A DNA stretch of 64,000 bases, taken from positions 4,902,000-4,965,999 of the forward strand of contig NW_027460346.1 of assembly GCF_050947875.1 (NCBI RefSeq), read 5' to 3'. Source of the DNA: Dermacentor variabilis (taxonomy: Eukaryota; Arthropoda; Arachnida; Ixodida; Ixodidae). Below are positions 31,201 through 42,378 of the stretch, piece by piece (the first letter of the stretch is position 1; each line of letters starts with the position of its first letter). The notes under the pieces were generated by a model. The model was given only the letters and a program-made list of their open reading frames with translations. It had not been told where the DNA came from and ran no database searches. The position numbers and the translations under genes are program-made.

Positions 31201-33070
31201 TGATAATGCCCGAGCCTTTTTGTTTGACCGCATGGGCACCATCGGCCTAGGTGAAATTCGGTCAGATATTTTTACGTGAAACGGCACGAGGCGTGACTAT
31301 TTACAGTGTATTTAAAACGAGTTACACAGCAGCAACCAAGATGGTGGACAGCCTGTCCACCAGGCCCGTCTTCATTGTCGTCTGCTCCAAGCAGGATGTC
31401 TCTCGGAATGAGTTGGCTGCGTACCATTACCCCCGGCGGTAAGAGCGCCGTCTCAGTGCACATTAAACGGTGATTTTAGGAGGGCGGCATGCTTTCAGTA
31501 TGCTTACGTGAACTGTGTCACTGGGACCGATCGTAGGTTGCACAGTCAGTGAGACGGGAACAATCTCGTAGGTGATGTCCTTGTCCTGGCTGACGATTCG
31601 GTAAGGCCCCGTTTACCGAGATGACAACTTCTATGACAAGGCAACTCGGCGGAATGGACACTACATTAGAACTAAGGCACAAAGAAATGTCGTGATGTCG
31701 GCTGTCATAAAATCACTTCTGAGTTGCTTGCGAGGCCGACAGCTGAGTGCGGGCAATCTGACGCGCGTCATCAGCACGAGGGATGGCATCATGTGCATAT
31801 TCGCTAGGCGGCGCTGTAGCAGCCCGAAGGAGGGCGTTGAGTGGTAACGTCGGTTTACGAAGATAGAGCATATAAAATTATGAATAACCGGCGGTGTCTT
31901 GACGCGACGAATTGTAGGCGAAGGTTACGTAAGGTAGCGCGAGGTCCCCGTCACGTCGGTCAGATGAAATATACATTGAGAACATGTCCGTGAGGGCGCC
32001 ATTTTGGCATTCGGTGAGGCCATTTGTTTGGGGATGGTAGGAAGTGGTCAAAATGTGCTGCGTTGAGGAGGAGCGCCAAATATCGTCGATTACACGGCAC
32101 AAAAATTCGCGACCTCGATCTGTGAGAAAGTGAGGGGTGCCATGGTGTAGAATAATACCGTGTAGTAAAAAATTGGCAATATCCGTGGCAGTGCTGGTGG
32201 GGAGCGCTCTAGTGATTGCATGCCTGGTCGCATATTCTTTGGCAACGGCGACGCACTTGTTGCCGCATTTTGACTCGGGAAAAGGACCGAGAAGGTCTAA
32301 ACCAACACGGAAATGGTTCGGTCGGGATATAGAGCGGTTGAAGCAGTCTAGCAGGCAGTTCGGCAGGGCGTTTCCGACGTTGGCATTTGTCGCAGGAGGC
32401 CACGTAACGTCCCACAGACCAGGCGAGACCGCGCCAAAAGAAGCGGCGCCGGACACTGTCGTATACGTGCGCGATAAGCCAAGGTGACCATCTGTTGGTT
32501 CGTCGTGAAGCTCGTGCAGGATCGCGGAACGCAGATGTTTGGGTACAGCGAGAAGCAGCCCAGGGCCATCTGGCTGAGCGTTACGACGGTAATGTGCGCC
32601 ATTGGAAAGGATGACCCTGCGCAGTGACGCATCGTTAGATGTCGATTCGAGACGGTCAATGAGCGATCGCACGGAAGCATCACAACCTTATTCTTCACCA
32701 ATATGCAGAAACTTAGACATAGACATGATGCACAGAGTAGGTTCGATGTATGATGCATCTGCTGGGTCAACAGGATAGGGGGACAAGCAACCCGCGTCCA
32801 GATGGTGGTGGGCAGACTGGTAGGCAACGGAGTAAGAATACTTGTGAAGGCACAGCGCCCAATGACCGAGTCGTCCAGTCGTTGAGTGAACAAAGCCAAT
32901 ACAGCGCGTGATTGTCTGTGACAACAAGGAAAGGTCGGCATACCAGTAAGGAGGGAATTTCGAAACCGCCCAGACAAGGGCAAGACATTCCCTTCTTTAA
33001 TAGAGTAATTACGTTCATATTTCGAAAGGAGACGACTGGCGTTCGCAATAACACGCTCAACAATCAATTA
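31200..33070 (-). mobile_element. Ty3/gypsy retrotransposon remnant (RNase H, integrase, pol end)
   Basis: Minus-strand order is RNase H (32688-33067 in three frames: VVTDNHALYWLCSLND, YPVDPADASYIEPTLC), integrase zinc-binding region, integrase core, and pol C-terminus (31470-31615: GPYRIVSQDKDITYEIVP, then PSDTVHVSILKA). Sequence below 31470 is probably 3' non-coding or LTR, without a clear TG...CA boundary. Protease and RT are absent, so the copy is 5' truncated at about 33070. Frameshifts are frequent in the RNase H part. Confidence 0.85.
31878..32672 (-). pseudogene. Gypsy integrase
   Basis: This 264-codon frame has RSAILHELHDEPTDGHLGLS (His pair of the HHCC zinc finger). A frame change takes the Cys pair (SCDKCQRRK) into another frame at about 32370-32400. 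The core then follows with VGLDLLGPFPES (D126), HFLTDRGREFL (D185) and HPQTNGLTECQNG (E221). The last two acidic residues are 35 apart, the D,D35E spacing of retroviral-type integrases. The frame is a fragment of a dead element, with the acidic triad intact. Confidence 0.8.
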
Positions 33071-34819
33071 TTATAAAAGTGGTTAACGGCAACTGAATGA
33101 AACCAATGATATGTGGTTTGCCTTCATGCGGCGCTCCTTACGATGTTTTTCGTATTGCGTTTACCAAGTTAATTAAATAAGATAAATTATAGAAAATTAT
33201 TAATATTCGCTTTATTCGCTAGGGCCAAGTGCGTTTCCTTACGTTGTAGAGGGCATTCCAGAACAGCATATCAAATTTTTTCGTGGCAGCGCACGCGCTG
33301 CGTGGTGATCTTTTTCCGGCGTTTAAAAAAGCCCAGAAAATATTAAATAAAACCACGTGACTGCCCTCGTGCGCTATTGTATTGCGGCGTGCTCAACCGT
33401 GCGTAGACCATGCTGCGTACTGGGGAACACGGCACTTCCGTTCCGTGCCTAGACCGATCTATTATGGGGTGGGGGGGGGGCAAGGGGGCAATTGCCCCCT
33501 CCCCCTCTGTCAAAATTGGGGGGTCGAAGTATGTACGACTGGCGTGAAGTAAGGCATGAAATCGGCAGATTATCAATTGCTGGAATTATTTAATCTCTAT
33601 GCACACATAGTCTACATAGCGTTGCCGTCCCAGTAGCCTATCACGATTAAAAATCTAATCAAACCTCTTACAGGTGTAACTGTCGAATTTCATTGTGCAA
33701 TCACGACTTGTCGAATATATGCTCGCGAAAATGACGTTGGTTGATCGTGCGAGCCATTTCAATACCAATAGAACTCTAAGTCTTTGTAAAATTTTTTCTA
33801 AAGGTTTATGTCACTTCTGACTCTGGTGATTGCAATTTCAGGCTGTTACTGAATAAGACCTACACTATTAGTCGTTTGCTGGTAGGAGCGAAAACAACAG
33901 ATATTTCGCATTAAAAAGCATGAGGGCCACTTTTTGGTGACGTGTCCCGAAAATTTGCGCTTCGTAGATTGCTTATGTGATGTGAAAACTGTTGCTGAAT
34001 AGTCGCTTTCTCCCAATTTTTATGCACTGTAGACGGCCTTTGGTTGTTTTCCTCCCGTACGCTCGGTAAAATATGCGAGGCACGGTGTTTATATTTATTC
34101 GAAGTATTAGGCAATATTCTGAGTGACGAGCGATATATGTTTATTCCGTGTAGGTTCATTGCAACCTTTGTAGAAAGTTACTAATTCAAGCGTTGCACAG
34201 TGTTTCGAAGTGAAAATGTTTCTCAGACTCCTAAAACAACAGTATGAGTGAAGGTTGAAATTCCGTGAAAATAACGAGAATTTTAAACACAATCCCTTGC
34301 GGTATACTCACTCTCCTGCTTTAAATGCAAGTGTTGCAGTTAATTACTAAATCCCCGTTTTCCCACGTGTTTTCCTGCATCATAAGAGATTCATAGTTTC
34401 TCTCTCAGTTGTCCTCGGTGAGCTGAGCAAAGCATCTGTTTATATCGGGGGAAAATTATGGGCATGGTATGGCCAATGTGTTCGCAATGTTCCAAATGAG
34501 ATAGTGACATGCGCATTTTCCAGTAGAATACGCATGCAAGTGGTCAATAGGGTTATCAATAGGGTTTTAAGAGCAGTGTAAAACTTAGACGGCAGGGCTG
34601 GCATAACAACAACAGGTCAAATTTTTGCGAACATAATGGCAACAATACGCAAGTTTTGGTGCGATGGTAAATGCATGTTGATCAAATACAGCCTCTATAT
34701 ATGGTAAGCAACTGTTCGAAAGTACCAATATGGAAAGAGCGGATATGGTTTTAGCTCTGTGCACATGTGCGTAAAGTGGACATCGAAGGCGCGCAGTCGA
34801 GCTATTTCAACGTAATAAA
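33071..34819. other. Unassigned sequence
   Basis: No gene or element end recognised. A G-tract lies at 33467-33480 with a C-rich partner at 33495-33510. The remainder is AT-rich with short ORFs lacking domain signal. Confidence 0.5.
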
Positions 34820-35335
34820 CGAGGTGTCCTTGCTGTCAGTGTTTGTTGGCTTCTTATGATATGAATAATAAAATTCGGGCCCTTCGGTTAACCCCCTTTC
34901 TTCTCATTTATTACTTAACGAGGGTTTCGAGTCCAGCAACATTGATGCCTTCAGGTAGCATGTGTGGTTTTATTGACCAGTTGCGTTCACCCAAAAAGAT
35001 CACGTTCTTGTGACCCCTACGGCAAAAACAACGTTCCACGTCCGCCGCCGAGGTCTGTGAATGGTGGCGCTGGCTAACACTCTCAGGGTTCTACTAGGAC
35101 ACATAAATACCCAAGAAACTGGGTGTGGAAACGGCGCCCCGGTAACTCAATTGGTAGAGCGTCGCACGCGAAATGCGAAGGTTGTGGGTTCGGTTCCCAC
35201 CTGCGCGAAATTGTTTTTTATCCACTTTAATTTCCATTAATTTATAGTTTATTTATTTCATTTATTAAGCAGAAGTAATTTCTCCTATGTTGTTCTTGGT
35301 GTCAGTGTTTGTTCGCTTCTTGTGATATACATATT
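34820..35335 (+). repeat. tRNA-like repeat unit bounded by direct repeats
   Basis: A block starting GTCAGTGTTTGTTGGCTTC occurs at about 34835 and again (one change) at about 35300, about 460 bp apart. Between them are a conserved-looking 5' part, a tRNA-like arm (35137-35212) and an AT-rich tail (TCCACTTTAATTTCC). It looks like one monomer of a dispersed tandem repeat or a SINE-derived satellite. Fragments of the tail plus T arm recur at 2690 and 63215. Confidence 0.7.
35137..35212 (+). repeat. tRNA-like head of a SINE (not a working tRNA)
   Basis: A-box-like TAACTCAATTGGTAGAGC is followed by an anticodon-like arm, TCGCA-CGCGAAA-TGCGA, and a perfect T arm, GTGGG-TTCGGTT-CCCAC, which contains the pol III B box. 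Loop position 33 is G instead of U, the D stem has a mismatch, and the acceptor strands do not pair, so a functional tRNA is unlikely. The promoter boxes could still drive pol III transcription. Confidence 0.75.
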
Positions 35336-35430
35336 CTAAAGTCATTCTGAAGATCTCCAAAAATGCCATCATTCTCTTCCCATGCTTGCAGCTTTAATTT
35401 GATTACCTGCATTGCTAGATTGTACATTAC
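35330..35430 (-). mobile_element. LINE A reverse-transcriptase fragment
   Basis: Minus-strand translation gives LAMQVIKLKLQAWEENDGIF, then GDLQNDFRI. This corresponds to LAMQAIKLNLQAWTENNVIL and GELQNGFRI at residues 51-79 of the RT at 11754-12605. Only about 100 bp remain; it abuts a LINE ORF1 start on the other strand. Confidence 0.7.
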
Positions 35431-35711
35431 CGATGTAATGCAGGACGACGACGAAGTGTCTTCTTGGTAGAACGCTTCTATCTGTGTTCTCAGGTTTGTG
35501 GCGAAACCTTCGGATTTTCCTGGTGCCTCGGCTCCCGGTCTTGTGGCCATGGACGCGGAGTCGCTAGATTGTACATTACCGATGTAATGCAGGACGACGA
35601 CGAAGTGTCTTCTTGGTAGAACGCTTCTATCTGTGTTCTCAGGTTTGTGGCGAAACCTTCGGATTTTCCTGGTGCCTCGGCTCCCGGTCTTGTGGCCATG
35701 GACGCGGAGTC
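35414..35711. repeat. Perfect 149-bp tandem duplication
   Basis: Unit 35414-35562 is repeated without change at 35563-35711. It spans the junction between the LINE A fragment and the start of the LINE ORF1 that follows, so it arose after those two were joined. Zero differences mean a very recent event or an assembly artefact. Confidence 0.95.
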
Positions 35712-35927
35712 TTCCAGATGCCCTCCAGGCCAGGGGTCAACCAGGCCGTCCTTCACGAGGAAGAGAGGAAGCGTGCTCAGTGACACCGATGACCCTGAGC
35801 TGTACTCCGTGTCGGATGAAGACACATCGGATGATAGATTCATCACTGTCCGCAGAAAGAGGGCCAGAAAGAAGACTATCACAAAATTTCAAGCCAATCG
35901 GCACTATGCGCAAAACGCCGTCTGTCG
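35647..35927 (+). pseudogene. LINE ORF1 N-terminus
   Basis: Frame starting MAKPSDFPG or at the inner MDAESSRCPP reads TRPSFTRKRGSVLSDTDDPE, then LYSVSDEDTSDDRFITVRRK and RARKKTI. The acidic-serine stretch followed by a basic cluster is typical of LINE ORF1 N-termini and differs from the ORF1s at 28666 and 48499, so a third LINE family is likely. A TTAA element breaks it at 35928. Frame-like sequence resumes at 36660 (APRLRSVGGLWATTV). Confidence 0.5.
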
Positions 35928-36659
35928 TTAAGAGGAAGCTTTAGCTCGAGTGCTCCTATCTAAATACATGTAAAAGGAGAATTCGTTTTTCTCGGCAACC
36001 ACTGCACCAAATTTGACGAGGTTTGTTGCATTTAAAAGAAAAACTTAAAATCTAGTGACTGTTGGTTTCGAATTTTTGAGTTAGGTCGTCAATCTTTTAT
36101 TAAAAATTGTTGAAAATCAAAAATTTTCGAAAAACGAAACTATCAAGTTTGCAACTCTGTAACTCAACCACTAAAGATTATAATACAATTCTGTGAATTG
36201 CATCTAAAAGTACATCCATAGCGGACAAAATTGATATGTTACACATGAATATAAAAAACTTTAATCATAGGGAAATACAACTTTTGTAAAACCGTTGTAA
36301 CCAACGTAACAAATTCATGTAAGATGTAAAATGACATATTTAATTTGTCCGCTTTGAATGATCTAATGGATGCCGTTTACAGAACCGCGATATCAGTTCT
36401 TGATGCATAGATATCAATTTGTAAACTTCGTGCTTCTATTTTTTTCAAACGGTCAAATATTTGAAAATCGTTTTAGGAAAATTCAAGCCCTAAATCGAAA
36501 TTCCGCTTCCAACAGTCACTAGAATTTAACTTTCTCTTTCAAATGCAACAAATTTCATCCAAATCGGTCCAGGAGTTATCTCATAAAAACGTTTTTGCGT
36601 TTTACATGTATTTGAATAGGCCGCGTCGGAGTTGGGCCCGAGCTAAAGCTTCCTCTTAA
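35928..36659. mobile_element. TTAA-flanked MITE (foldback type)
   Basis: TTAA at 35928-35931 and 36656-36659 brackets perfect 17-bp inverted ends, GAGGAAGCTTTAGCTCG. Inverted similarity continues far inward (TCTAGTGACTGTTGG near 36052 against CCAACAGTCACTAG near 36515), so nearly the whole 724-bp element folds back. It has no ORF of note and is AT-rich inside. It is inserted in a LINE ORF1. TTAA target choice is shared with the element at 18485-21058, which could reflect the same class of transposase. Confidence 0.9.
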
Positions 36660-36974
36660 GGCGCCAAGGCTGCGAAGCGTAGGCGGGCTCTGGGCGACCA
36701 CTGTTCCCGCCAGCGCCTATGCGCGTGCTGTCCTGTTTGCATTCTTGACCGCGATTTAACGCTTCTGTAAGCCTTCAGCGATGTCTTGAAATGGCTGTTG
36801 CGGGGTTGGGTGCTTTAATACGCACAAAAAGTTGCCAGGCACGCACTTAGTTTCCGGTGCTGCTTTACGAGCAAGGGCGACGGCGGCGGTGGAGCGCGGC
36901 TGTTCGACGGAGAAAATATGCACTCGCGCTTTGGTTTCTCCAGTTTCAGAGCGATAACTGTGTTTTTATTGTTT

Positions 36975-37195
36975 TCTTGGTGTCGCCAGGATCTGATTAT
37001 GAGGCACGCCGTAGGGGGGGACTTCGGGAATTTGGACCACCAGCGGTTCTTTAACATGTACCTAAATCTAAGTACGTGGATGTTTTCGCATTTCGTCCCC
37101 ATCGAGATGCGACCGCCGTGGCCGGAATTCGATCCCGTGACCTCGTGCTGAGCAGCCCAACACCATAGCCACTAAGCAACCGTGTCGGGTCGTTT
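36975..37195 (-). repeat. tRNA-derived SINE
   Basis: Read on the minus strand: B-box region GGTCACGGGATCGAATTCC, then CGGCGGTCGCATCTCGATG, ACTTAGATTTAGGTACATG and the end block with CGGCGTGCCTCATAATCAG. Same family as the SINEs at 16331, 21362 and 41715. Confidence 0.85.
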
Positions 37196-37559
37196 AAACT
37201 TGGTCGCCTCGTCAACAGTCCAGAAGATACAATAAACACTAGGCTGTTGTTACTGATGGGACACGATGATGATGCGTTGACACGATTAATGATGGGAAAT
37301 GAGAAAAAATAAACATGCGGAAATCTAAGCCAGAGAATGTGGAGCAAAGCTGTGAAGTGCTCATTGTGCTTAAGCGCTTTGAACAAAGAGCTCCGTGCTA
37401 AAAAGCAGGTGACGGCGCCTTCATAAAAGGGTCACGCTTTGCACCCATGCTTTGCACGGAATCGGCTGTTGCTTTACCTATCGATAGCACTGAAATTAGA
37501 TCAGTGGTACGTGTAGAACGTTCGGCGTACTCTCGCCCCAGCTATCTGCATGTTGTCTG

Positions 37560-38026
37560 TACAACCTGGCCTCTGTGAGCATTACAGGCTTTTGATAGGG
37601 CACGGGAAACGCCTGAACTTCGAAGCCCTGATGTCTGCAACTAATGCACATGTTCACCCCAGCTATGTCACGCGTTGTGGTCTATTCTGAAGCCTTCATG
37701 GTTATTTTTTTTCTTCTTCTCTTGCTAGGGGTGCTAGCTAGTGCTTGTTCTCTTTTTCTTCTTTTGCATGAAATGGGTCAAGTTTTTTTTTTATGCACTA
37801 TAGGCTTGTACACAAACATTTTGTTTTGGTTCATTTTATTTTTCTATGTTGTAGTTTCACGATTGTGTTTGTTTCTTTTAGTTAGCTTGCTCTTTAATAC
37901 ATCTCTACATTCTTATTATTAACCGAGGGTCCCGTAGGAGTCTTTGGCTTTGGGACCCTCGTCTGTATATTGCCTCTTAGCAATTCATTGTATCTTAAGA
38001 ATAATAAACTGAAACTGAAAACTGAA
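37560..38026 (+). mobile_element. LINE 3' end with stem-loop and CTGAAA tail
   Basis: T-rich 3' UTR ends with a perfect 10-bp stem (CGAGGGTCCC at 37924-37933, GGGACCCTCG at 37952-37961, 18-nt loop), an AATAAA (38003-38008) and a short CTGAAA-type repeat (38008-38026). A 3' stem-loop followed by a short-repeat tail is typical of CR1/L2/RTE-type LINEs, whose RT recognises the 3' end. The hydrophobic ORF at 37644-37922 is a by-product of the T-rich UTR. Confidence 0.6.
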
Positions 38027-38739
38027 TATATGTTCATGTAGCTTCGTTCCTGTTGTCTCTGCTTTGAAAATGATTCCAATGTAGCACGTGGTTTAGAAGA
38101 AATATTTAATGCCATGCTTTGTATTTGCTTTCAAACTACTAATATTGTGTCAACGTAATATGTTAATTAATTAAAAAGCGTTGCATTGGGTATTCAGCCT
38201 CCGGGCAGTACACAAGGCGATACAATATGCTGTTTAATTCTTCATTTGAGTGCAAGGGCAACAAAATTTGGGTACTAGTAAAAATGGTGGTGGCGCTAAG
38301 AAATAACATAAAATATAAAAACAATGTGCTCTCTTGACTGAGAGGGGGGAGGGTGCAAATTTTCAGCTATTGCGTCTTCTGATATTCTCCCTCGCGTGCT
38401 ACCGCGAAGTCATCGAAAGACTCTGCTTGTTTAACGATGGCACATGTGAAGTACACGCAGTGCAGGCAGTGGTAAGACGAAAGCATACAAACAATAAACC
38501 CTTAATTATTGCCGAAGTCTACATGTGCTATTTTTGTCAAGCTCATCGCGCCGATTTGCAAGCTTTACCGTCGCTGGCATCTCACGTGGCCGCACCTGTA
38601 CGAACCACTCGCAGGCGCGACGGCGCTCCCTCAACCTACTATAAAAAAACACGACATGTAAAACAGGAAGGTGTGTGCATAAAGAACGATGGTTCTCGGG
38701 CCAACAAATGAAGCTATTAGGGGCCGGGGCGTTGTAATC

Positions 38740-39678
38740 AGGTCCTTGAGAAGCTCTTATTCTGGTCAAATTCTAACTGCCTCAAGATTAACCCAGCTAA
38801 AACCAAAGTACTTTTCTTCCGTGCAAAAAATAAAGTAATCAATTTAGAACAGGATATATACTGCGACGGGCACAGGATCGAAATCGTCAGTGAATGTAAA
38901 ATTGTCGGAGTAACATTTAGCTCTAATCTCACGTGGGATTCGCATGTTGACAACTTATGCAAAAAACTTTCAATAACCACAGGAGCTCTATCGCGTTGCC
39001 GTGCCATTCTCCCAGTGGAAGCCAAAAAAACAAATTTATTCTGCATTGTTCGCTTCTCATATTGATTACTGTAGTCTCGTATGGTTGACCACTACACAAA
39101 GGAATATTACGAGGATTTGTTTATTACAAAAGAAAATTGTTCGCAATATCGCAAATATCGATTATTTAGCTTCCACAGACTATTATTTTAGGTTGTACAA
39201 CATTATGAAAATACAACATATGTATGAATTTCGTGTTTTGCGTTCATTCTATGTGTCTTCACCCACTTTTAAAAACTTTATTAGTACAATAGCATTACTT
39301 CAGCAAAATACCAATGATCGTACACGTTCTCTTGACTTTTGGATAATTCCGCGTTTCCGCACTTTTTACAAACTGCAGTCTTTGAAATATAATCTTCCGT
39401 TAATCCTAAATAAATACAAAGATATAGTGCAGCCCACACTAGCATTACTTGAACAGCTCTTTTCTTAAAAAAAAAATATCATACCTACCACTATTTTCGT
39501 GAAGCTACGTACATTGATATTCTTTTTTTCTTTAACAGAAGCTAAATACTCCTGTGTCTGCTTGTATTTCACATTGTAGTGTTTTTGGAATGTGATTCTT
39601 TTCCTGATGTATTATGTGTTTCTGTATATGCATATGTGACTTCATATATGTACATGTATGTGTGCATATGTATATGTG

Positions 39679-39739
<61 letters not shown>

Positions 39740-40037
39740 ATACGTTAGTTCCCCTCTTTCTTTCATTATATTTGACTTTTATATATATGTATATATATCT
39801 ATGTGTGTATCTGGTCTTATATAAGCAATATATCTGGTATTCTGTATTTTTATTCTGATGAACTGTTATTTTCTGTACGTTTTTGTTTAACGGTTCCACA
39901 TTCACGTCGAGGTCAAGCCCTGCCTTGAATATGGTGCCCGGGCCTCTGTCAAGCTGCAGACCGCAGCTTTTAGCCCTGTCAACCACAAAACTTGTTTAGG
40001 AAAATAAAGAAATTGAATTGAATTTAATTGAATTGAA
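38740..40037 (+). mobile_element. CR1/L2-type LINE, 5'-truncated RT end and 3' UTR
   Basis: Translation from 38740 gives CLKINPAKTKVLFFRAKN and ECKIVGVTFSSNLTWDSHVD (the RT region after YADD). With a frame change near 39010 ORF 39001-39468 follows: SALFASHIDYCSLVWLTTTQ, then IMKIQHMYEFRVLRSFYVS and YKLQSLKYNLPLILNKYKD. The C-terminus resembles that of 5316-5918, so both belong to one group. The UTR contains a TA microsatellite (39683-39735) and a stem-loop (39951-39969). It ends with AATAAA and an ATTGA-repeat tail (40011-40037). Confidence 0.75.
39683..39735. repeat. TA microsatellite
   Basis: About 26 TA units, followed by further TA-rich sequence to 39800. Lies in a LINE 3' UTR. Confidence 0.97.
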
Positions 40038-40265
40038 TAATGAAAGCGGCATGCTCACGATGAGCTCCACTTTGTAGGATTTGTAGGACGCGCGCAAGCA
40101 GCAAGTCGCACGCACGCACTTCAGTCATGCCTGCACTGGAAGCAGGCGTCTTCGAACGCTGCCGCTACGCAGCTTTCAGTGGCGCCCCTATAGGCGCTGC
40201 GCATGGCGTATACTCCTCGCCTTTCCGTTCCATTAGTATTATTTCCATACTTCAGGCAATTTCTA

Positions 40266-40382
<117 letters not shown>

Positions 40383-41714
40383 GGCACCGAAATTGGGGTC
40401 GAACCCTCGACCTTTGGTCTTAAGGCACTTGAATCCACGACCCAACATAGACATACAGGCGAACCGGCCACATCTCCAAGTTGTATTGCAATTGACATCA
40501 TGGATGTCGAGAGTCGAACCCACGTACTACTTTCGGTGTGAACTAAGGAGAACTAAATTAAGACACCGTTATAAGGTTATGTTTATTAGCTTTTGTTAGG
40601 TTAGTTTATTAAGGCACTCGAACCCACGGCCTTCGGTAGGATAAAACAATAATAGGAAGCAACAACGCGTTGGAATGAAAATTTCAAGTAATGTAATGAA
40701 TGTCTCGTTCGCGCGCAGGTTTTCGCATTCATTTTTTTTAGCATATGTTGAAGTGACTATCAACGCTTCAATTGTCGACATGTCGATGTCGTACCTTCGC
40801 CATCATTTCAGTAATGGCATCGCGTTGCCGTCATAACTGCTTTCGTCGTTTAGTTGACGTCACTGCATCCACCGTCGGCATACTGTTGTCGCCCTGACGT
40901 AATGGTCATGAAGGACTTTTGCGAGCGAAGGTAATAGCAAAGCGGGCCGATCACGGAGCCAGTATATGTCGCATATAGCCAAATTACTCGACTTCTCAGA
41001 AGGACCACTGCAGATTGTAAATATAGGTGCTTTAGGAAATATGCTGTGTTGCTACATTGCTTAAAGGCTAATCGCATTAACTTCGACCTGCCGGGACTCT
41101 AGAGCCGTGGTCAGCATTGTTACCGGGTTAATAAGACCTCGGATTCGTAGTGGTGATCGGGCTCAGGCGGGAGATGGTCGACTAGACGTTCGAATGGAGG
41201 CAGTGCTGTGTCTTTGACAGCGGCCCCGCCTGTCATCAAGGAAAAGCGCAATAGCGTGGTCGGGAGTGCCGGCACAGGACAAATTTCAAGAGTGGCTAGA
41301 GATCACAGAGTTTAATGAAAATGAGGTGAAGTGTTAGAAATTAATTTGCAGCATCGCAATGGCGTTGAAGAGATCGGAAACAATTTGAATGGTGTGAGAC
41401 TCTCTGGAAAAAGTTCCCTAGACGCCCGAATGCAGAGTCTATAATCGTTTACAGTATTTTGTTACTGCGCAAAAATATGTAAATTTTCGCCAGGGATCAC
41501 AGATTTTCACTTTGAACTGCCTGTGCGTGAGAACTTTGACACAAAAATAATGATATAAATCTTAAACAAATTTTTGGAATATAGGAATAAAGTGGTAGCA
41601 AAGAATTTAAGGAACATTCAACCAGAAATTAATTACTGTGTTATGGCATAATTCCAACTCGCTAGTAGTTTCCATTATTTTTCTTCAGTACTTGTTCCAG
41701 GGAATTAAATATTC
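40383..41714. other. Unassigned sequence
   Basis: Apart from the three degenerate CGAACCCACG-type blocks at 40400-40640, which recall tRNA T arms, nothing is recognised. Confidence 0.45.
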
Positions 41715-41960
41715 CGCCGTACGTGCCGTGGTTTATTAGTGGCGTTGCGCTTGCTAAGCACGAGGTCATGGGGTCGAATCCCGGCCGCGGCGGCCGCATT
41801 TCGATGCGGGCGAAATGCAAAAACGCCCGTGTGCCACGCAGAAGGCGAACCTAAAAGAACCCCTGGTGGTCGAAATTAATGCTGAGTCGCTCAATAAGGC
41901 GCACCTCATAATCACATCGTGGTTTCGGCACGAAAAACCCCTGAATTTGTTTTTTTTTTT
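41715..41960 (+). repeat. tRNA-derived SINE, best preserved copy
   Basis: Order: GCGTTGCGCTTGCTAAGCAC, the B box GGTCATGGGGTCGAATCCC, GGCGGCCGCATTTCGATG, GGCGAAATGCAAAAACGCC, GAACCCCTGGTGGTCGAAATT, and the end TCGTGGTTTCGGCACG. It is followed by a poly-T. The clear B box and intact blocks make it the reference copy of this family in the window. Confidence 0.88.
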
Positions 41961-42199
41961 TTTAATTCTGCCGTTGTTTATTGGCACAATTAGTCCAACA
42001 ATTAAATTTATATTTGCAAGTGTCCATTGTTTGATAAATACGTTAAGGCTACGCGGGGGCTGCAAAATTTTGCAACATTAGTAAGGGGGATATGAAAAAG
42101 AAACAGGACGTAGAAAATCGTATTATCTCTGCATTTCTTCTTTGAACGCTATTTTCACACGCTAGTGGCTCAACCCTCGCGTTCACAGCTTCGTATATG

Positions 42200-42378
42200 T
42201 TTTTCCAGCACTGGACCTGGAAAACCAACTGGCGACCCTCAACCAGGCCCGGCGAGCTGCGATCGCCTGTGGAGCCCTATCAGAGGGAACCACCCAGGAA
42301 TAAACCGCGCAACGGTTTCTGCAATAATAAAGTTCCTCCTCCTCCTCCTCCTCCTCCTCCTCCTCCTCCTCCTCCTCC
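42200..42378 (+). mobile_element. LINE 3' end with CCT tail
   Basis: A short frame ends LDLENQLATLNQARRAAIAC plus GALSEGTTQE and a stop at 42302, typical of a LINE ORF2 C-terminus. It is followed by an AATAAA (42325) and a CCT run (42335-42378). The tail type matches the insert at 30297-30735, but the protein end differs from that family. Confidence 0.65.

Noticed and set aside
35137..35212. Functional tRNA gene
   Set aside because: Position 33 is G, the acceptor strands do not pair and the D stem has a mismatch; treated as a SINE head.
37644..37922. Hydrophobic 92-codon ORF resembling a membrane protein
   Set aside because: Lies in the T-rich 3' UTR of a LINE; T-rich DNA read in frame gives Phe, Leu and Val runs.
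39569..39986. ORFs of alternating Ile-Tyr
   Set aside because: Caused by the TA microsatellite in a LINE 3' UTR.
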